A stretch of DNA of 64,000 nucleotides from CBDCLY01 sp965218715 (GCA_965218715.1 CBDCLY010000015.1:1-64000), one strand, 5' to 3'; positions 17,975 to 26,918 are shown, counted from the stretch's first letter. Notes: generated by a model not told the origin, from the sequence alone. Program-made: numbers and translations.

Positions 17975-19140
17975 AACTAGGCATACTCTTATCCAGGTTT
18001 CCGTATCCTCTTGAAAAAGGTGATAAACTAAGGGCTTTTCATCAAATTAAAGCTTTGTCGGAAAGGAATGAAATATACCTTTTGGCACTTCATAGCGGAA
18101 AATTAAAACAAGAGCATTTAGAACAATTAAAACCCTATTGCAAAGAGATCAAGGTCATTTACCTTTCCAAAATCGGCATAGTATTCAATATTTTTTGGAG
18201 CCTGTTCTTTTCTCAAATCCCTTTGCAAGTTGCCTATTTCTATAATCGAAAGGCTAAATCAAAAGTCCATCGCTTTTTTAAAGAAGCAAAGATTGATCAT
18301 TTGTATTGTCAGCTCATTCGAGTTAGTGAATACGTTAAGGATTATCGAATATCGAAGACTTTAGATTATATGGATGTTCTATCACAAGGCATGGGAAGAA
18401 GAATAGAAAAAGCCCCTTTTTACCTGAAGCCATTTGTAAAAATTGAAGCATTACGGCTTAAACGATATGAGCATTTCATTTTTAAATACTTTAATCAACA
18501 TAGTATCATTTCTAGTCAAGACCAGGGTTTGATTGTTCATGCGAAAAATAAAAGCATCCATGTTATCCCTAATGGTGTAGATCAAGATTTTTTCAAACCT
18601 AGAGCAATTCCAAAAGAACATGATTTAGTATTTACTGGAAACATGTCCTACCCGCCAAATGTAGATGGTGTCTGTTACATTGTAGAAAAGATTCTTCCCT
18701 TGGTTTGGGGAAAAAACCCCAATGTTAGATTGGTTGTTGCGGGAGCAAACCCTAGTGCAAGAATTACAGGTTTAGTACAGGAAAGGGTTATAGTAACCGG
18801 CTGGGTGGATGATATTCGACACTATTATGCGGCTTCTAAAGTGTTCATAGCTCCTATGCAAATAGGAACAGGATTGCAAAATAAATTACTGGAAGCCATG
18901 GCCATGAAAATTCCATGCATTACTTCTACTCTTGCCAACAATGCCTTAAATGCCGAGCCAAATAAGGACATTTTAATTGGTCAGAATCCTGATGAATATT
19001 GCAAGCACATTTTAAACCTGCTTTCTAATGAGGAGGAACAAGAACGTTTAAGCGAGGCTGCTCATCAATTCATTCAAAAGCATTATAATTGGGGACAAAC
19101 TGCAATCAAATTAGAAGCACTATTTTTACAGAATGATTGA
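17971..19140 (+). CDS. GT4-type glycosyltransferase (stp1/TIGR03087-like)
   Basis: 389 residues, GT-B fold. The N-terminal half starts with LSRFPYPLEKGDKLRAFHQI, the acceptor-domain signature of the sugar transferase 1 group. The C-terminal half has VFTGNMSYPPNVDGV, VTGWVDDI, and GTGLQNKLLEAMAMKIPCI, in which Glu of LEAMA is the conserved acid of the E-x7-E donor-binding motif. It probably adds a sugar to lipopolysaccharide or a capsule precursor in the cytoplasm. Translation is coupled to the LptF/G gene (4-base overlap) and to dapD (8-base overlap). A diverged paralog lies at 27623. Confidence 0.85.
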   Translation: MKLGILLSRFPYPLEKGDKLRAFHQIKALSERNEIYLLALHSGKLKQEHLEQLKPYCKEIKVIYLSKIGIVFNIFWSLFFSQIPLQVAYFYNRKAKSKVHRFFKEAKIDHLYCQLIRVSEYVKDYRISKTLDYMDVLSQGMGRRIEKAPFYLKPFVKIEALRLKRYEHFIFKYFNQHSIISSQDQGLIVHAKNKSIHVIPNGVDQDFFKPRAIPKEHDLVFTGNMSYPPNVDGVCYIVEKILPLVWGKNPNVRLVVAGANPSARITGLVQERVIVTGWVDDIRHYYAASKVFIAPMQIGTGLQNKLLEAMAMKIPCITSTLANNALNAEPNKDILIGQNPDEYCKHILNLLSNEEEQERLSEAAHQFIQKHYNWGQTAIKLEALFLQND

Positions 19141-19948
19141 ACTGAAGCAAAAGATAGAAGAAGCCTGGGAAAATCGAGAACTCCTTAACAGTTCTGAACA
19201 CATTAAGGCCATAGAAAAGGCTTTGGCTTTAATCGATGAAGGAGAATTAAGATGTGCTCAACCTGAAGGTGATCATTGGATAGTTCAAGAATGGGTAAAG
19301 AAAGCAGTTGTTTTATACTTTCCTATTCGACAAATGGAAACCATAGAAATTGGTCCGTTTGAATTTCATGACAAGATGGCTTTAAAGTCAAATTATGCGA
19401 AAAAAGGTGTAAGAGTAGTTCCACATGCCATTGCAAGATATGGCTCTCATGTTGCGAAAGGAGTTATATTAATGCCTTCTTATGTCAATATTGGGGCATT
19501 TGTTGATGAAGGAACCATGGTTGACACATGGGCAACTGTTGGCTCATGTGCTCAAGTTGGAAAAAATGTACACCTAAGTGGTGGCGTTGGGCTGGGCGGT
19601 GTTCTTGAACCATTGCAAGCCAGTCCTGTCATTATCGAAGATGGCTGCTTTATAGGATCAAGATGTATCGTTGTTGAAGGTGTTCATGTGGAAAAAGAAG
19701 CGGTACTAGGTGCGAATGTAGTGTTGACTAAATCGACAAAAATCATTGATGTGAGTGGTGACGAACCGATCACTTATAAAGGAAGAGTGCCATCTAGGTC
19801 TGTTGTTATTCCTGGTTCATATACCAAGAAATTTCCCGCAGGAGAGTTTCAGGTGCCTTGTGCATTAATCATAGGCAAAAGGAAAGCAAGCACCGATTTA
19901 AAAACCTCTTTAAATAATGTTCTACGAGACTTTGAGGTAGCCGTTTGA
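19133..19948 (+). CDS. dapD: 2,3,4,5-tetrahydropyridine-2,6-dicarboxylate N-succinyltransferase
   Basis: 271 residues, full length. The left-handed beta-helix hexapeptide repeats occupy about residues 100-225, with GTMVDTWATVGSCAQVG, HLSGGVGLGGVLEPLQA and DGCFIGSRCIVVEGV being the highly conserved DapD core. The enzyme succinylates tetrahydrodipicolinate in the succinylase route to meso-diaminopimelate and lysine, supplying the peptidoglycan cross-link residue. Its start overlaps the GT4 gene by 8 bases and its stop TGA shares its last A with the ATG of the GT9 gene, so a cell-wall precursor enzyme is translationally coupled to two glycosyltransferases. Confidence 0.96.
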   Translation: MIELKQKIEEAWENRELLNSSEHIKAIEKALALIDEGELRCAQPEGDHWIVQEWVKKAVVLYFPIRQMETIEIGPFEFHDKMALKSNYAKKGVRVVPHAIARYGSHVAKGVILMPSYVNIGAFVDEGTMVDTWATVGSCAQVGKNVHLSGGVGLGGVLEPLQASPVIIEDGCFIGSRCIVVEGVHVEKEAVLGANVVLTKSTKIIDVSGDEPITYKGRVPSRSVVIPGSYTKKFPAGEFQVPCALIIGKRKASTDLKTSLNNVLRDFEVAV

Positions 19949-20943
19949 TGAAAAGGATTTTAATCATACAAACTGCTTTCATAGGCGATGTGATTTTAGC
20001 AACTCCACTTATTGAGAAGTTGAACCAACATTATCCAGATGCAAAAATTGATTTCTTATTGAGAAAGGGAAATGAGAACCTCTTAAAGGAGCATCCTAAA
20101 CTAAATAAGATCATTGTATGGAAGAAAAAAGAGAAGAAATACCGCAATCTAATACGAATCATTAGAATCATCAGAAGAAAAGAATACGATGCAGTGATTA
20201 ATGTGCAGCGCTTTTTTGCATCGGGATTCATCACATTGTTTAGTGGAGCAAAAGAAAAAATTGGTTTTGCAAAAAATCCATTGTCATTCTTCTTCGACCA
20301 TAAAATCCCGCATAAATTAAATGGCTCTCATGAGACCAATAGGAACCTCAGTTTAATCTATCACCTCTGTGATATTAAATACAAGGGACCAAAACTTTAC
20401 CCTCGCAAACAAGACTATGCAGCCATAGAAAAATTTCAGGGTCTTCCCTACTTATGTGTTGCACCAACCTCTGTCTGGGCGACTAAGCAGTTTCCTTTAG
20501 TCAAATGGATAGAGCTCATCCTTTCTTTTGAAGACGATTGGATCATTTATTTATTGGGCGGACCAGAAGATTTTGAGCATTGTGAAGAAATTCGTTTATC
20601 AACAGAGCGACCTAATGTTGTAAACCTTGCAGGCAAGTTGAATCTATTATCATCAGCCGCTTTGATGCAAAGTGCAGAAATGAATTATGTAAATGATTCT
20701 GCACCGATGCACATGGCGTCTGCCATGGGTGCTTCTTCAAATGCGATTTTCTGTTCTACTGTGCCTTCCTTTGGTTTCGGACCATTGGGAATCGATTCTA
20801 AGGTCATTCAGACAAAAAAACCTTTGGCCTGCCGTCCTTGTGGCTTACATGGCAAAAAATCTTGTCCATTGGCTCACTTTGATTGTGCCCATAGCATCCA
20901 ATCTAATCAATTTGATCGTCCTGCTTATCCAAAGAAGGCCTAG
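19948..20943 (+). CDS. glycosyltransferase family 9 (heptosyltransferase-like)
   Basis: 331 residues from the ATG at 19948. The N terminus ILIIQTAFIGDVILATPLIE is the classic GT9 motif (R-x-G-x-GD-x(6)-P). The C-terminal domain has YLLGGPEDFEHCEEI, VNLAGKLNLLSSAALM, the acceptor/donor motif NDSAPMHMASAMG near residue 252 and a cysteine cluster LACRPCGLHGKKSC, all usual in ADP-heptose:LPS heptosyltransferases. It probably extends the lipopolysaccharide inner core. Start overlaps the dapD stop by one base. The last 41 bases overlap the convergent hydrolase gene on the other strand. Confidence 0.88.
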   Translation: MKRILIIQTAFIGDVILATPLIEKLNQHYPDAKIDFLLRKGNENLLKEHPKLNKIIVWKKKEKKYRNLIRIIRIIRRKEYDAVINVQRFFASGFITLFSGAKEKIGFAKNPLSFFFDHKIPHKLNGSHETNRNLSLIYHLCDIKYKGPKLYPRKQDYAAIEKFQGLPYLCVAPTSVWATKQFPLVKWIELILSFEDDWIIYLLGGPEDFEHCEEIRLSTERPNVVNLAGKLNLLSSAALMQSAEMNYVNDSAPMHMASAMGASSNAIFCSTVPSFGFGPLGIDSKVIQTKKPLACRPCGLHGKKSCPLAHFDCAHSIQSNQFDRPAYPKKA

Positions 20944-21745
20944 GGCCAAAATAAGAATCAAGCAGCGCTTGAAACCCCTTATAATGCTTTAAATTATTGT
21001 GCCCTCCCCCCAAAATGCTTTTAAATTGTACTCGATCATTAAGAGCGCTCAATGCTAAGCCTTGTTCATAGGGCACTACCCTATCACTAGTTCCATGCAC
21101 AATACAAATGGGAGATTTTACTTTTTTAAGGTATTCAAAAGTGGGAAACTGAAACTTTAATATTTTACGGGATGGAACAATGGGATATCGAATTGACATC
21201 AAGCTATCTAGGCTATAAAAAGGTGTTTCTAGAAACAATTGTTTAACTGGAAATGTTGCTGCTACTGCTGTTGCAAATGTTGCCCCTAATGACCTACCGT
21301 ACACCAGAATGTCTTGTCCATTGTATTCTTCACTTATCACTTCGTAAATGGCCAATGCATCTGCATAAAGCAATTCTGAACTTCGCTTTCCTTTGCTTTT
21401 TCCATAACCTCTATAGTCTGGCAGAAACACTTCCCATCCTCTATTAATTAAGTCTTCCACTTCAACAGCCCATTTACGAACGTCACCAGCATTGCCATGA
21501 AAATAAAGGATTTTACCTTTAGAATGCTCCGGTTTCAAATGCAAAATGTGAATTACTCCTCCGTCTTCAGTATGAATGTTTCTTTCACTAAAGTTAAATT
21601 CGGAATCTATTACTGTTGCATCATCAAATTGAGTGGCAAGAAAGATGAAATTTTCTTGAAAATTGTACAAAACCATTAGGCTCAATAAATACAAAACTAG
21701 AAGGGCAGTTGCCCATTTTAGAAGCATCATAAATTTATTTCGCAT
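20903..21745 (-). CDS. membrane-anchored alpha/beta hydrolase (Bem46/YfhR-like), copy 2
   Basis: 280 residues. One N-terminal membrane helix (about residues 8-27) is followed by an alpha/beta hydrolase fold: ILYFHGNAGDVRKW (oxyanion strand), FLPDYRGYGKSKG, nucleophile elbow YGRSLGATFA, the acid in VHGTSDRVVPY and catalytic His in GGGHNNLKHY. The family includes ABHD13/Bem46-like proteins of unsettled substrate; the hydrolase would sit on the periplasmic side or at the inner membrane. It is clearly a tandem paralog of the upstream gene (21735-22592), overlapping it by 11 bases. Its end overlaps the convergent GT9 gene by 41 bases. Confidence 0.82.
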   Translation of the reverse strand: MRNKFMMLLKWATALLVLYLLSLMVLYNFQENFIFLATQFDDATVIDSEFNFSERNIHTEDGGVIHILHLKPEHSKGKILYFHGNAGDVRKWAVEVEDLINRGWEVFLPDYRGYGKSKGKRSSELLYADALAIYEVISEEYNGQDILVYGRSLGATFATAVAATFPVKQLFLETPFYSLDSLMSIRYPIVPSRKILKFQFPTFEYLKKVKSPICIVHGTSDRVVPYEQGLALSALNDRVQFKSILGGGHNNLKHYKGFQALLDSYFGPRPSLDKQDDQID

Positions 21746-22592
21746 GATGGTTCACCTTATGACTTGTGGTGCTAAGATCTACCTTTCCCGACTTATCTTT
21801 GATAATGGCTTCCATCATTTGATGATAAGATTCGAAAGTATTTAAGTTTTTATGTCCCCCGCCAATTACAGGCCATAACCTTGTGGTATCTGCCTGAATC
21901 TTAGAAAGTTTTACGCTAGAAGAAAATGGTATCAGTTTATCATTGGTCCCATGAATGATATGAATGGGGCATTTAACATATTTCAACCATTTATAAGTTG
22001 GTAATGGATACCGCATAATTACCGAATAAGGCATAAAAGGCATGTACCTTTTTGTCACATGTTTTAAGCTATAATAAGGAGCATCTAAAATTAGCATTCT
22101 AGGATTGTTAGTCGATGCCAATTTTGTAGCAAAGCCAGAGCCTAAAGAACGTCCGTAAAGAATGATGTATTTTTCATCAACCTTCTCCCTGATCTTATTG
22201 TAAATGAATTGGATGTCGTTTTGTATTGCTTTTTGAGAACGCCTTCCAGTACTTTTTCCAAAGCCTCTATAATCTATCATGATTACATCATAGTTGAGTC
22301 TGGTAAAATCTACCGCAAATTTACCCCAACCTTTTATGCTTTTAGAATTTCCCTTAAGGTATAAAACCACTCCTCTAGGCTGTTCCGTTTTGAAATGGAG
22401 CCCATTGATAACAGCGCCATCTCTCGTTTCTAAATTGTATTCTTCTACATTTTGATTTTCATAGGCATATTGAAACTCCTTGGGTAGCTTCTCTGGCTTG
22501 AATAAAAAGATCTCTTGCAAATAGTACAGTAAGATGCTGACTACGATATAAGCAGACAAAACAATAAGCAAAATCCAAACCCAGTATGGCAT
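21735..22592 (-). CDS. membrane-anchored alpha/beta hydrolase (Bem46/YfhR-like), copy 1
   Basis: 285 residues with one N-terminal membrane helix (residues ~4-24) and the same fold as its downstream neighbour: VVLYLKGNSKSIKGWG, MIDYRGFGKSTGRR, nucleophile elbow YGRSLGSGFA, acid in IHGTNDKLIPF, catalytic His in GGGHKNLNTF. In the oxyanion strand the usual HG is replaced by KG (YLKGNSKS), unlike copy 2 (YFHGNAGD). The two copies are translationally coupled by an 11-base overlap and differ widely in surface residues, suggesting an old duplication. Confidence 0.82.
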   Translation of the reverse strand: MPYWVWILLIVLSAYIVVSILLYYLQEIFLFKPEKLPKEFQYAYENQNVEEYNLETRDGAVINGLHFKTEQPRGVVLYLKGNSKSIKGWGKFAVDFTRLNYDVIMIDYRGFGKSTGRRSQKAIQNDIQFIYNKIREKVDEKYIILYGRSLGSGFATKLASTNNPRMLILDAPYYSLKHVTKRYMPFMPYSVIMRYPLPTYKWLKYVKCPIHIIHGTNDKLIPFSSSVKLSKIQADTTRLWPVIGGGHKNLNTFESYHQMMEAIIKDKSGKVDLSTTSHKVNHHAK

Positions 22593-22631
22593 GATTCTAA
22601 AGTACGATTTTTGAGTTTAGATTAATTCAAC

Positions 22632-24329
22632 TTAGTCTATGATCACTGGAATGCTTTCTACTTCTCCTCCTTTTATTTGAATGGAAAGGAAATAAATTCC
22701 TGAAGAGATTCCTTCTAAGTGAAGGACCTCCTTATTTACACCATGTCTAAAATTTCGATCCTCTATCTCTTTCCCCATGCTATCTATTAGTTTAATGCAT
22801 TGAATTTTCTGTCCATTAACTCTAGTTTGGATGGTCAGCAGGCGACTGCTGTTAGGATTTGGATACACATCAACTAATAACTCAGTCTTGCTATTAATCT
22901 CCTCTAACCCTACTTCGTTAACAACGATAAATTGTCCCATCATGCCTCCATCTTCATGAAACAGGTTATGACAATGAAACATGTATGGAATAGTATCATT
23001 TGCGAAATCTTCAAACTGCGTTATGTATCGAACAGTATCATAAGGCAAAACCAAAACAACATCTTTTCTTCCTCTTAAATCTGGAGGCGGTGGATTACCA
23101 TTGATGTCTAAAACAAAAAATTGAACATCATGGATGTGCCAAGGGTGTGCTTCATCTGTATTGTTGATCAGGGTCCACACTTCGATATCATCTAATTTTA
23201 CTGTGTCATTAATAACTGTCATGTCCATTAGGCTCCCATTAATGTAAAAGGGAAAGCCACTCGAATCAACTGTAAATTCTTTAACACGAAAACGGTCTGC
23301 ATTGGCTTCAAGGGGTCTTGTGATGTTGTTCAATTGGTTGGGAATTCCTAAAATGGGATTCGAATTTTGAGGAATCACACGAAATTCCATTATTTCGAAA
23401 TCCACTGAGTCTAATAAATTATTTCTTTGCCCTCTCGGACCTCTTGGTCCACCAGATACACCTGGACTTAGCTCAGAATTATAGGAAGTCATGACTACAG
23501 AACTGTCCTGCAAAGAGCGAAAATCAATGACAATTTCTGCGCGCTCTCCTGGCGCTATCTGCACTCTATTTAAGGGCAATCTATTTTCCAACAATCCGCC
23601 ATCAGATCCTACTTGCCAACCAATGATATTACTAGTAAAACCTAAATTATAAACCCGCTGGTTAGATGCATTCAATAAGTGAAAACGAACCATTTGTGCT
23701 GGGACTTCAAGAAAAGCGCCAAGTGTTCCATTCACCATCATGGTATCTGCCATTTGCGTATAAATAAATTCGCTCTGGTTATCGAAGGATTTATCTTGGA
23801 TAATCAAAGGAAACTCATCAACACCATAATGATGAGGCAGTTGATTGCCCGCTGGGTTTTGATCGCGGACGATAATCATCCCGGCGGCTCCTGCATAAAC
23901 TTGCTCTGCCGTTTTGTGGTGCAGATGTGGGTGATACCAAAATGTAGTGGCTTCATCCAACACTTTAAAAGAGGGCGACCAAGTAGAATCAGCGAGAATT
24001 GGGGTATGAGGACCACCATCATTTTCTGGTGAAACATGCATGCCATGCCAATGCATTGTGGTTGTTTCCCCTAGTTTATTGGTGACGTTTAAAGTGATGC
24101 TATCATCTTTAGAAAAAATCAAGGTTGGACCTAGATAATCTGCATTTATGCCATAGGTATCACTAGAGTCAGTGCCAACAAATAAGGCCTTACTTGGTTT
24201 TACCAATAAATCAAAACTAGGTCCCTTCAGTGTATCAGGAACATGCAAAGGATTTGGAAATTGTTGAGCTTTAATTTCAAGCGCAGCCATCCCTATCAGG
24301 CTTAAAAAGAGAAAAAGACGTATTTTCAT
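22632..24329 (-). CDS. secreted multicopper oxidase with T9SS sorting domain
   Basis: 565 residues from the ATG at 24329, chosen over an upstream in-frame start because a signal peptide (IRLFLFLSLIGMAALEIKAQ) begins there. All four copper-ligand motifs are present: HWHGMH (~93-98), HPHLHH (~133-138), HPWHIHD, and HCHNLFHEDGGMMGQF near residue 460. The axial Met of the type 1 site is in GGMMG. The last ~75 residues begin with VDVYPNP and form a type A sorting domain of the type IX secretion system, so it is exported to the cell surface or medium. Family members oxidise Cu(I), Mn(II) or phenolic substrates. The start lies only 31 bases from the divergent acetyltransferase. Confidence 0.9.
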   Translation of the reverse strand: MKIRLFLFLSLIGMAALEIKAQQFPNPLHVPDTLKGPSFDLLVKPSKALFVGTDSSDTYGINADYLGPTLIFSKDDSITLNVTNKLGETTTMHWHGMHVSPENDGGPHTPILADSTWSPSFKVLDEATTFWYHPHLHHKTAEQVYAGAAGMIIVRDQNPAGNQLPHHYGVDEFPLIIQDKSFDNQSEFIYTQMADTMMVNGTLGAFLEVPAQMVRFHLLNASNQRVYNLGFTSNIIGWQVGSDGGLLENRLPLNRVQIAPGERAEIVIDFRSLQDSSVVMTSYNSELSPGVSGGPRGPRGQRNNLLDSVDFEIMEFRVIPQNSNPILGIPNQLNNITRPLEANADRFRVKEFTVDSSGFPFYINGSLMDMTVINDTVKLDDIEVWTLINNTDEAHPWHIHDVQFFVLDINGNPPPPDLRGRKDVVLVLPYDTVRYITQFEDFANDTIPYMFHCHNLFHEDGGMMGQFIVVNEVGLEEINSKTELLVDVYPNPNSSRLLTIQTRVNGQKIQCIKLIDSMGKEIEDRNFRHGVNKEVLHLEGISSGIYFLSIQIKGGEVESIPVIID

Positions 24330-24360
24330 CAGTGAAAAATACAAAAAGAAAAGGCCATAA

Positions 24361-25116
24361 ATGCAATTCGAGAAACACAAGGCTAAATTGTTGCAAAATT
24401 TATTTGCTCTTTTTGAACTGATGGCAGATGCGGCTGAATCAATCATTCGTCAGAACGATGGCTATAAGAGTGTAGAATTTAAAAACAATGCCTGGCCAAG
24501 GATGAATTTTGATTTTCAGGACAAGGTTTTGGATCAAGATTGGGAGAAGATAAAATTGCAAATCGAAACCGGCAGTGCTCCACCCTATTTCATCTGGAAT
24601 CCTGAACAAGAATTACCCAACAATTGGAATAAAATTATCCAAGATTCATCAAGAAACATCAAGTGGGCCGCAATGTATTGCAGATTATCAGCTGAACTTA
24701 ATTATGACTTGAACAAGGGTCAAATCATCCATGAAGTTAAAAGTGCAAATGAATTATCCAATTGGATAAAAGTCGCTGAATTGAGCTTAATGAATGGCAA
24801 ATCCTTAGATGTTAAGCTGTTTGAAAAAATGCTCAGAAAAGAGGAAATCAGCTTGTTCATTGGAAAAGAAGATGGTGAAGCCGTCTCTGTTTCCATGCTT
24901 TTTAAACAAGATGAAATCGCAGGAATATATATGGTTGGGACTTTAGAGGAACAAAGACGAAAGGGATGGGCAAGCAAGATGACTAAAATAGCAATGCAAA
25001 AAGGCAATAAACTTGGCTGTCAGTTCGCAATTCTACAAGCAACACCAGCAGGAAGAGGCGTTTATGAAAAATTGGGCTGGGAGACTTGGAGCGAGATTGA
25101 GGTTTGGGGTTTATAA
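24361..25116 (+). CDS. GNAT-family N-acetyltransferase
   Basis: 251 residues. The GNAT fold is in the C-terminal half: IAGIYMVGTLEEQRRKGWAS supplies beta-4 and the acetyl-CoA-binding Q/R-x-x-G-x-A loop, followed by the CQFAILQATPAGRGVYEKLG segment, the usual end of GNAT domains. The first ~115 residues are not recognisable and include several Trp residues. Target unknown. It is divergent from the multicopper oxidase with a 31-base gap that must hold both start regions. Confidence 0.75.
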   Translation: MQFEKHKAKLLQNLFALFELMADAAESIIRQNDGYKSVEFKNNAWPRMNFDFQDKVLDQDWEKIKLQIETGSAPPYFIWNPEQELPNNWNKIIQDSSRNIKWAAMYCRLSAELNYDLNKGQIIHEVKSANELSNWIKVAELSLMNGKSLDVKLFEKMLRKEEISLFIGKEDGEAVSVSMLFKQDEIAGIYMVGTLEEQRRKGWASKMTKIAMQKGNKLGCQFAILQATPAGRGVYEKLGWETWSEIEVWGL

Positions 25117-25134
25117 TGAATTCATAACAAATGA

Positions 25135-25166
25135 TTTGCCGAATTGCGCATAATATTATAGGTTTG
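25135..25166 (+). promoter_or_regulatory. promoter of the cysteine-repeat protein gene
   Basis: TTTG at 25135-25138 and TAGGTTTG at 25159-25166, spaced by 20 bases, match the Bacteroidota consensus TTTG-N19-21-TAnnTTTG exactly. The ATG follows 17 bases after the -7 box. This is the best promoter match noticed in the window. Confidence 0.6.
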
Positions 25167-25183
25167 AGAAAACTAAACCAACT

Positions 25184-26425
25184 ATGAGAAATTCTACTTT
25201 ATTATTATTCAGCCTATTTTTCTTTCTAAATAATCAGCTATTTTCCCAACCAATTGGTAGAATAGATGATCATTCAAGACAACAATCTTTCACATTATTT
25301 GCAAACGGCTACGTAGAACAAGTAGGCAATCCGTTGAATAGAGGCCAAGCAGTTAGAGACCCCTCTGGTTTCATGTATTTAATGCTTCCATCAACTACAC
25401 CTCACTTCAACGCCTTTTTTATCAATTGGAATAATCAATTAGTTGAAATTGGTGCTAATACTGGAATTCGAATTGTAGGAAATTGTTTATGCCCTCCCCC
25501 CGTCAATCCTTATATTAACATTTATCAGGCTCCAAACTACAGCAGAAATATTGGTATATCTACTCCAAATGGATTTAGGCCTTTTCCAAATCAACTTAGT
25601 AATCATCAAAATCCTTATGGAAATGCACTAATTACAAATGAGAATCAAGCAAGGTTATGCTATGAGTCTTCATTAAAAAATGATGGAACCTTAAATGAGA
25701 AAAAATTTGGCAATTGCATGGTTGGAAAATTAGTGGGCTCAAAAGAATTAGAAATATACAATTGTGTGAAGAATGCAAGCTCGGAGGAGGATCGAACAAT
25801 TTGCTTATTTGGAATCCTAGGGGGTCTAAAAGAAAGGGAAATTGCACAAAAATTAAATGAATGCTATACTACTTATGGTAATGAATATTCAAAATATCCA
25901 TTATGTCTTTCTGGCAATTCAACCGATGGCTCGCTTGGAAAAGTATTAGCTTGCATGGAGCAGCAAAGCAAGCAAGGGGATGTTAGCATAATGAAAACTG
26001 CCATTTGCTATGGGGCAAGTAACTTGGATATGAATCCTGAAACTCAGATCATCGTTGAATGTGCAATTGCTTCTGGTGGCGAACCTTATTCCTTTGCAGG
26101 TTGCGCTGGTGGGCAATTGGTTTCAAGAGAATTGGATAAATGCCTAGACTATGGCATCGGAGGCGAAAATGGTTGTTTTGGAGAAAACAATGATATAATT
26201 AAGGCGCTAAATAATGTAGGAAACGTCATCAATTTCGAATTTGGTCCGAACAATGAGGTGAGTAGATTATGGAACAATAGTGTACGTGACATTACAGAGG
26301 GTCCAGGTCAAAATCATGAGGCAGTTAAAACACTTAGGAACATTAGCAATGAAGTAGGTAGAGCAAAAAGTAATATTGATCGAGAGTTAACTTCTACATT
26401 TAAAAAAATTACGGGATTATTTTAA
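25184..26425 (+). CDS. unknown secreted cysteine-repeat protein
   Basis: 413 residues with a signal peptide (LLLFSLFFFLNNQLFSQ, cut near residue 21). I do not recognise the family. The first ~145 residues are Asn/Pro/Phe-rich. The middle (~155-335) holds a series of C-x-x-G-x(9-16)-C units: CMVG...NC, CLFG...EC, CLSG...AC, CYGA...EC, CAGG...KC, then CFGE; the cysteines could pair as disulfides once exported. The C terminus has three 21-residue repeats at about 333-353, 354-374 and 375-395, each starting G-x-N-N/H-D/E and having an N pair mid-repeat. The CFGENN(D)IIKALNN style is seen in uncharacterised bacterial proteins. It has its own promoter and ends with tandem TAA TAA just before the DUF5675-like sequence. 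Confidence 0.7.
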   Translation: MRNSTLLLFSLFFFLNNQLFSQPIGRIDDHSRQQSFTLFANGYVEQVGNPLNRGQAVRDPSGFMYLMLPSTTPHFNAFFINWNNQLVEIGANTGIRIVGNCLCPPPVNPYINIYQAPNYSRNIGISTPNGFRPFPNQLSNHQNPYGNALITNENQARLCYESSLKNDGTLNEKKFGNCMVGKLVGSKELEIYNCVKNASSEEDRTICLFGILGGLKEREIAQKLNECYTTYGNEYSKYPLCLSGNSTDGSLGKVLACMEQQSKQGDVSIMKTAICYGASNLDMNPETQIIVECAIASGGEPYSFAGCAGGQLVSRELDKCLDYGIGGENGCFGENNDIIKALNNVGNVINFEFGPNNEVSRLWNNSVRDITEGPGQNHEAVKTLRNISNEVGRAKSNIDRELTSTFKKITGLF

Positions 26426-26431
26426 TAATAC

Positions 26432-26918
26432 ATTATAAGATATTTATTAATTCTATTAACCTTCTCTGTATTCTCAGGCACAGAAATTGAACAAAATAAT
26501 TTTGAAGTTTTAATTGACCATTCCTATGTTACTAGAGATTGCACTCAAGGATATCTATTTATTAATAATGAAGCTATTTGTTACACATTAGAAAAACCGT
26601 GGAAAAACAATCAAAATGAAATTAGCTCAATTCCAGTTGGTTCTTATGATGCAGTTGTACGATACGATCATAATGACAAATGGAGGATTGAACTTTTAAA
26701 TGTGCCTGATAGAAGTTCCAATTCAGATTCACATCGGTAATTACGTTGATCAAACCAAAGGATGCATCCTTGTTGGAGATGGCGTAAAAAAATGTACTGA
26801 ATTATCCAGTAAATCTGCGTTTAGTAAAATACAAATTGATCTAATTATAGAACTCGGCCTGAAGAAAAGTTCTTCCAATTCTCAAACTATTGAAATTTGT
26901 AACTTTCCTACTGAATAA
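26432..26918 (+). pseudogene. DUF5675-like protein, one frameshift, no ATG start
   Basis: Two frames give a ~161-residue protein. The first runs directly after the double stop of the preceding gene: a hydrophobic start (IRYLLILLTFSVFSGTEIE) then TRDCTQGYLFINNEAICYTL, ISSIPVGSYDAVVRY and ELLNVPDRSS. The second frame continues with IQIHIGNYVDQTKGCILVG, the conserved DUF5675 signature. They join at AA 26720-26721, where removal of one A restores NVPDRSSIQIHIGNY. No ATG precedes the hydrophobic start; the first possible initiators are ATT at 26432 and ATA at 26435. DUF5675 occurs in phage-related and stand-alone proteins of unknown role. Here the apparent signal peptide suggests an exported form paired with the cysteine-repeat protein. 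Confidence 0.65.

Noticed and set aside
25184..26918. CRISPR or toxin-antitoxin reading of the cysteine-repeat/DUF5675 pair
   Set aside because: No direct DNA repeats with spacers, no toxin motif and both products look exported; retained only as an unknown secreted unit.
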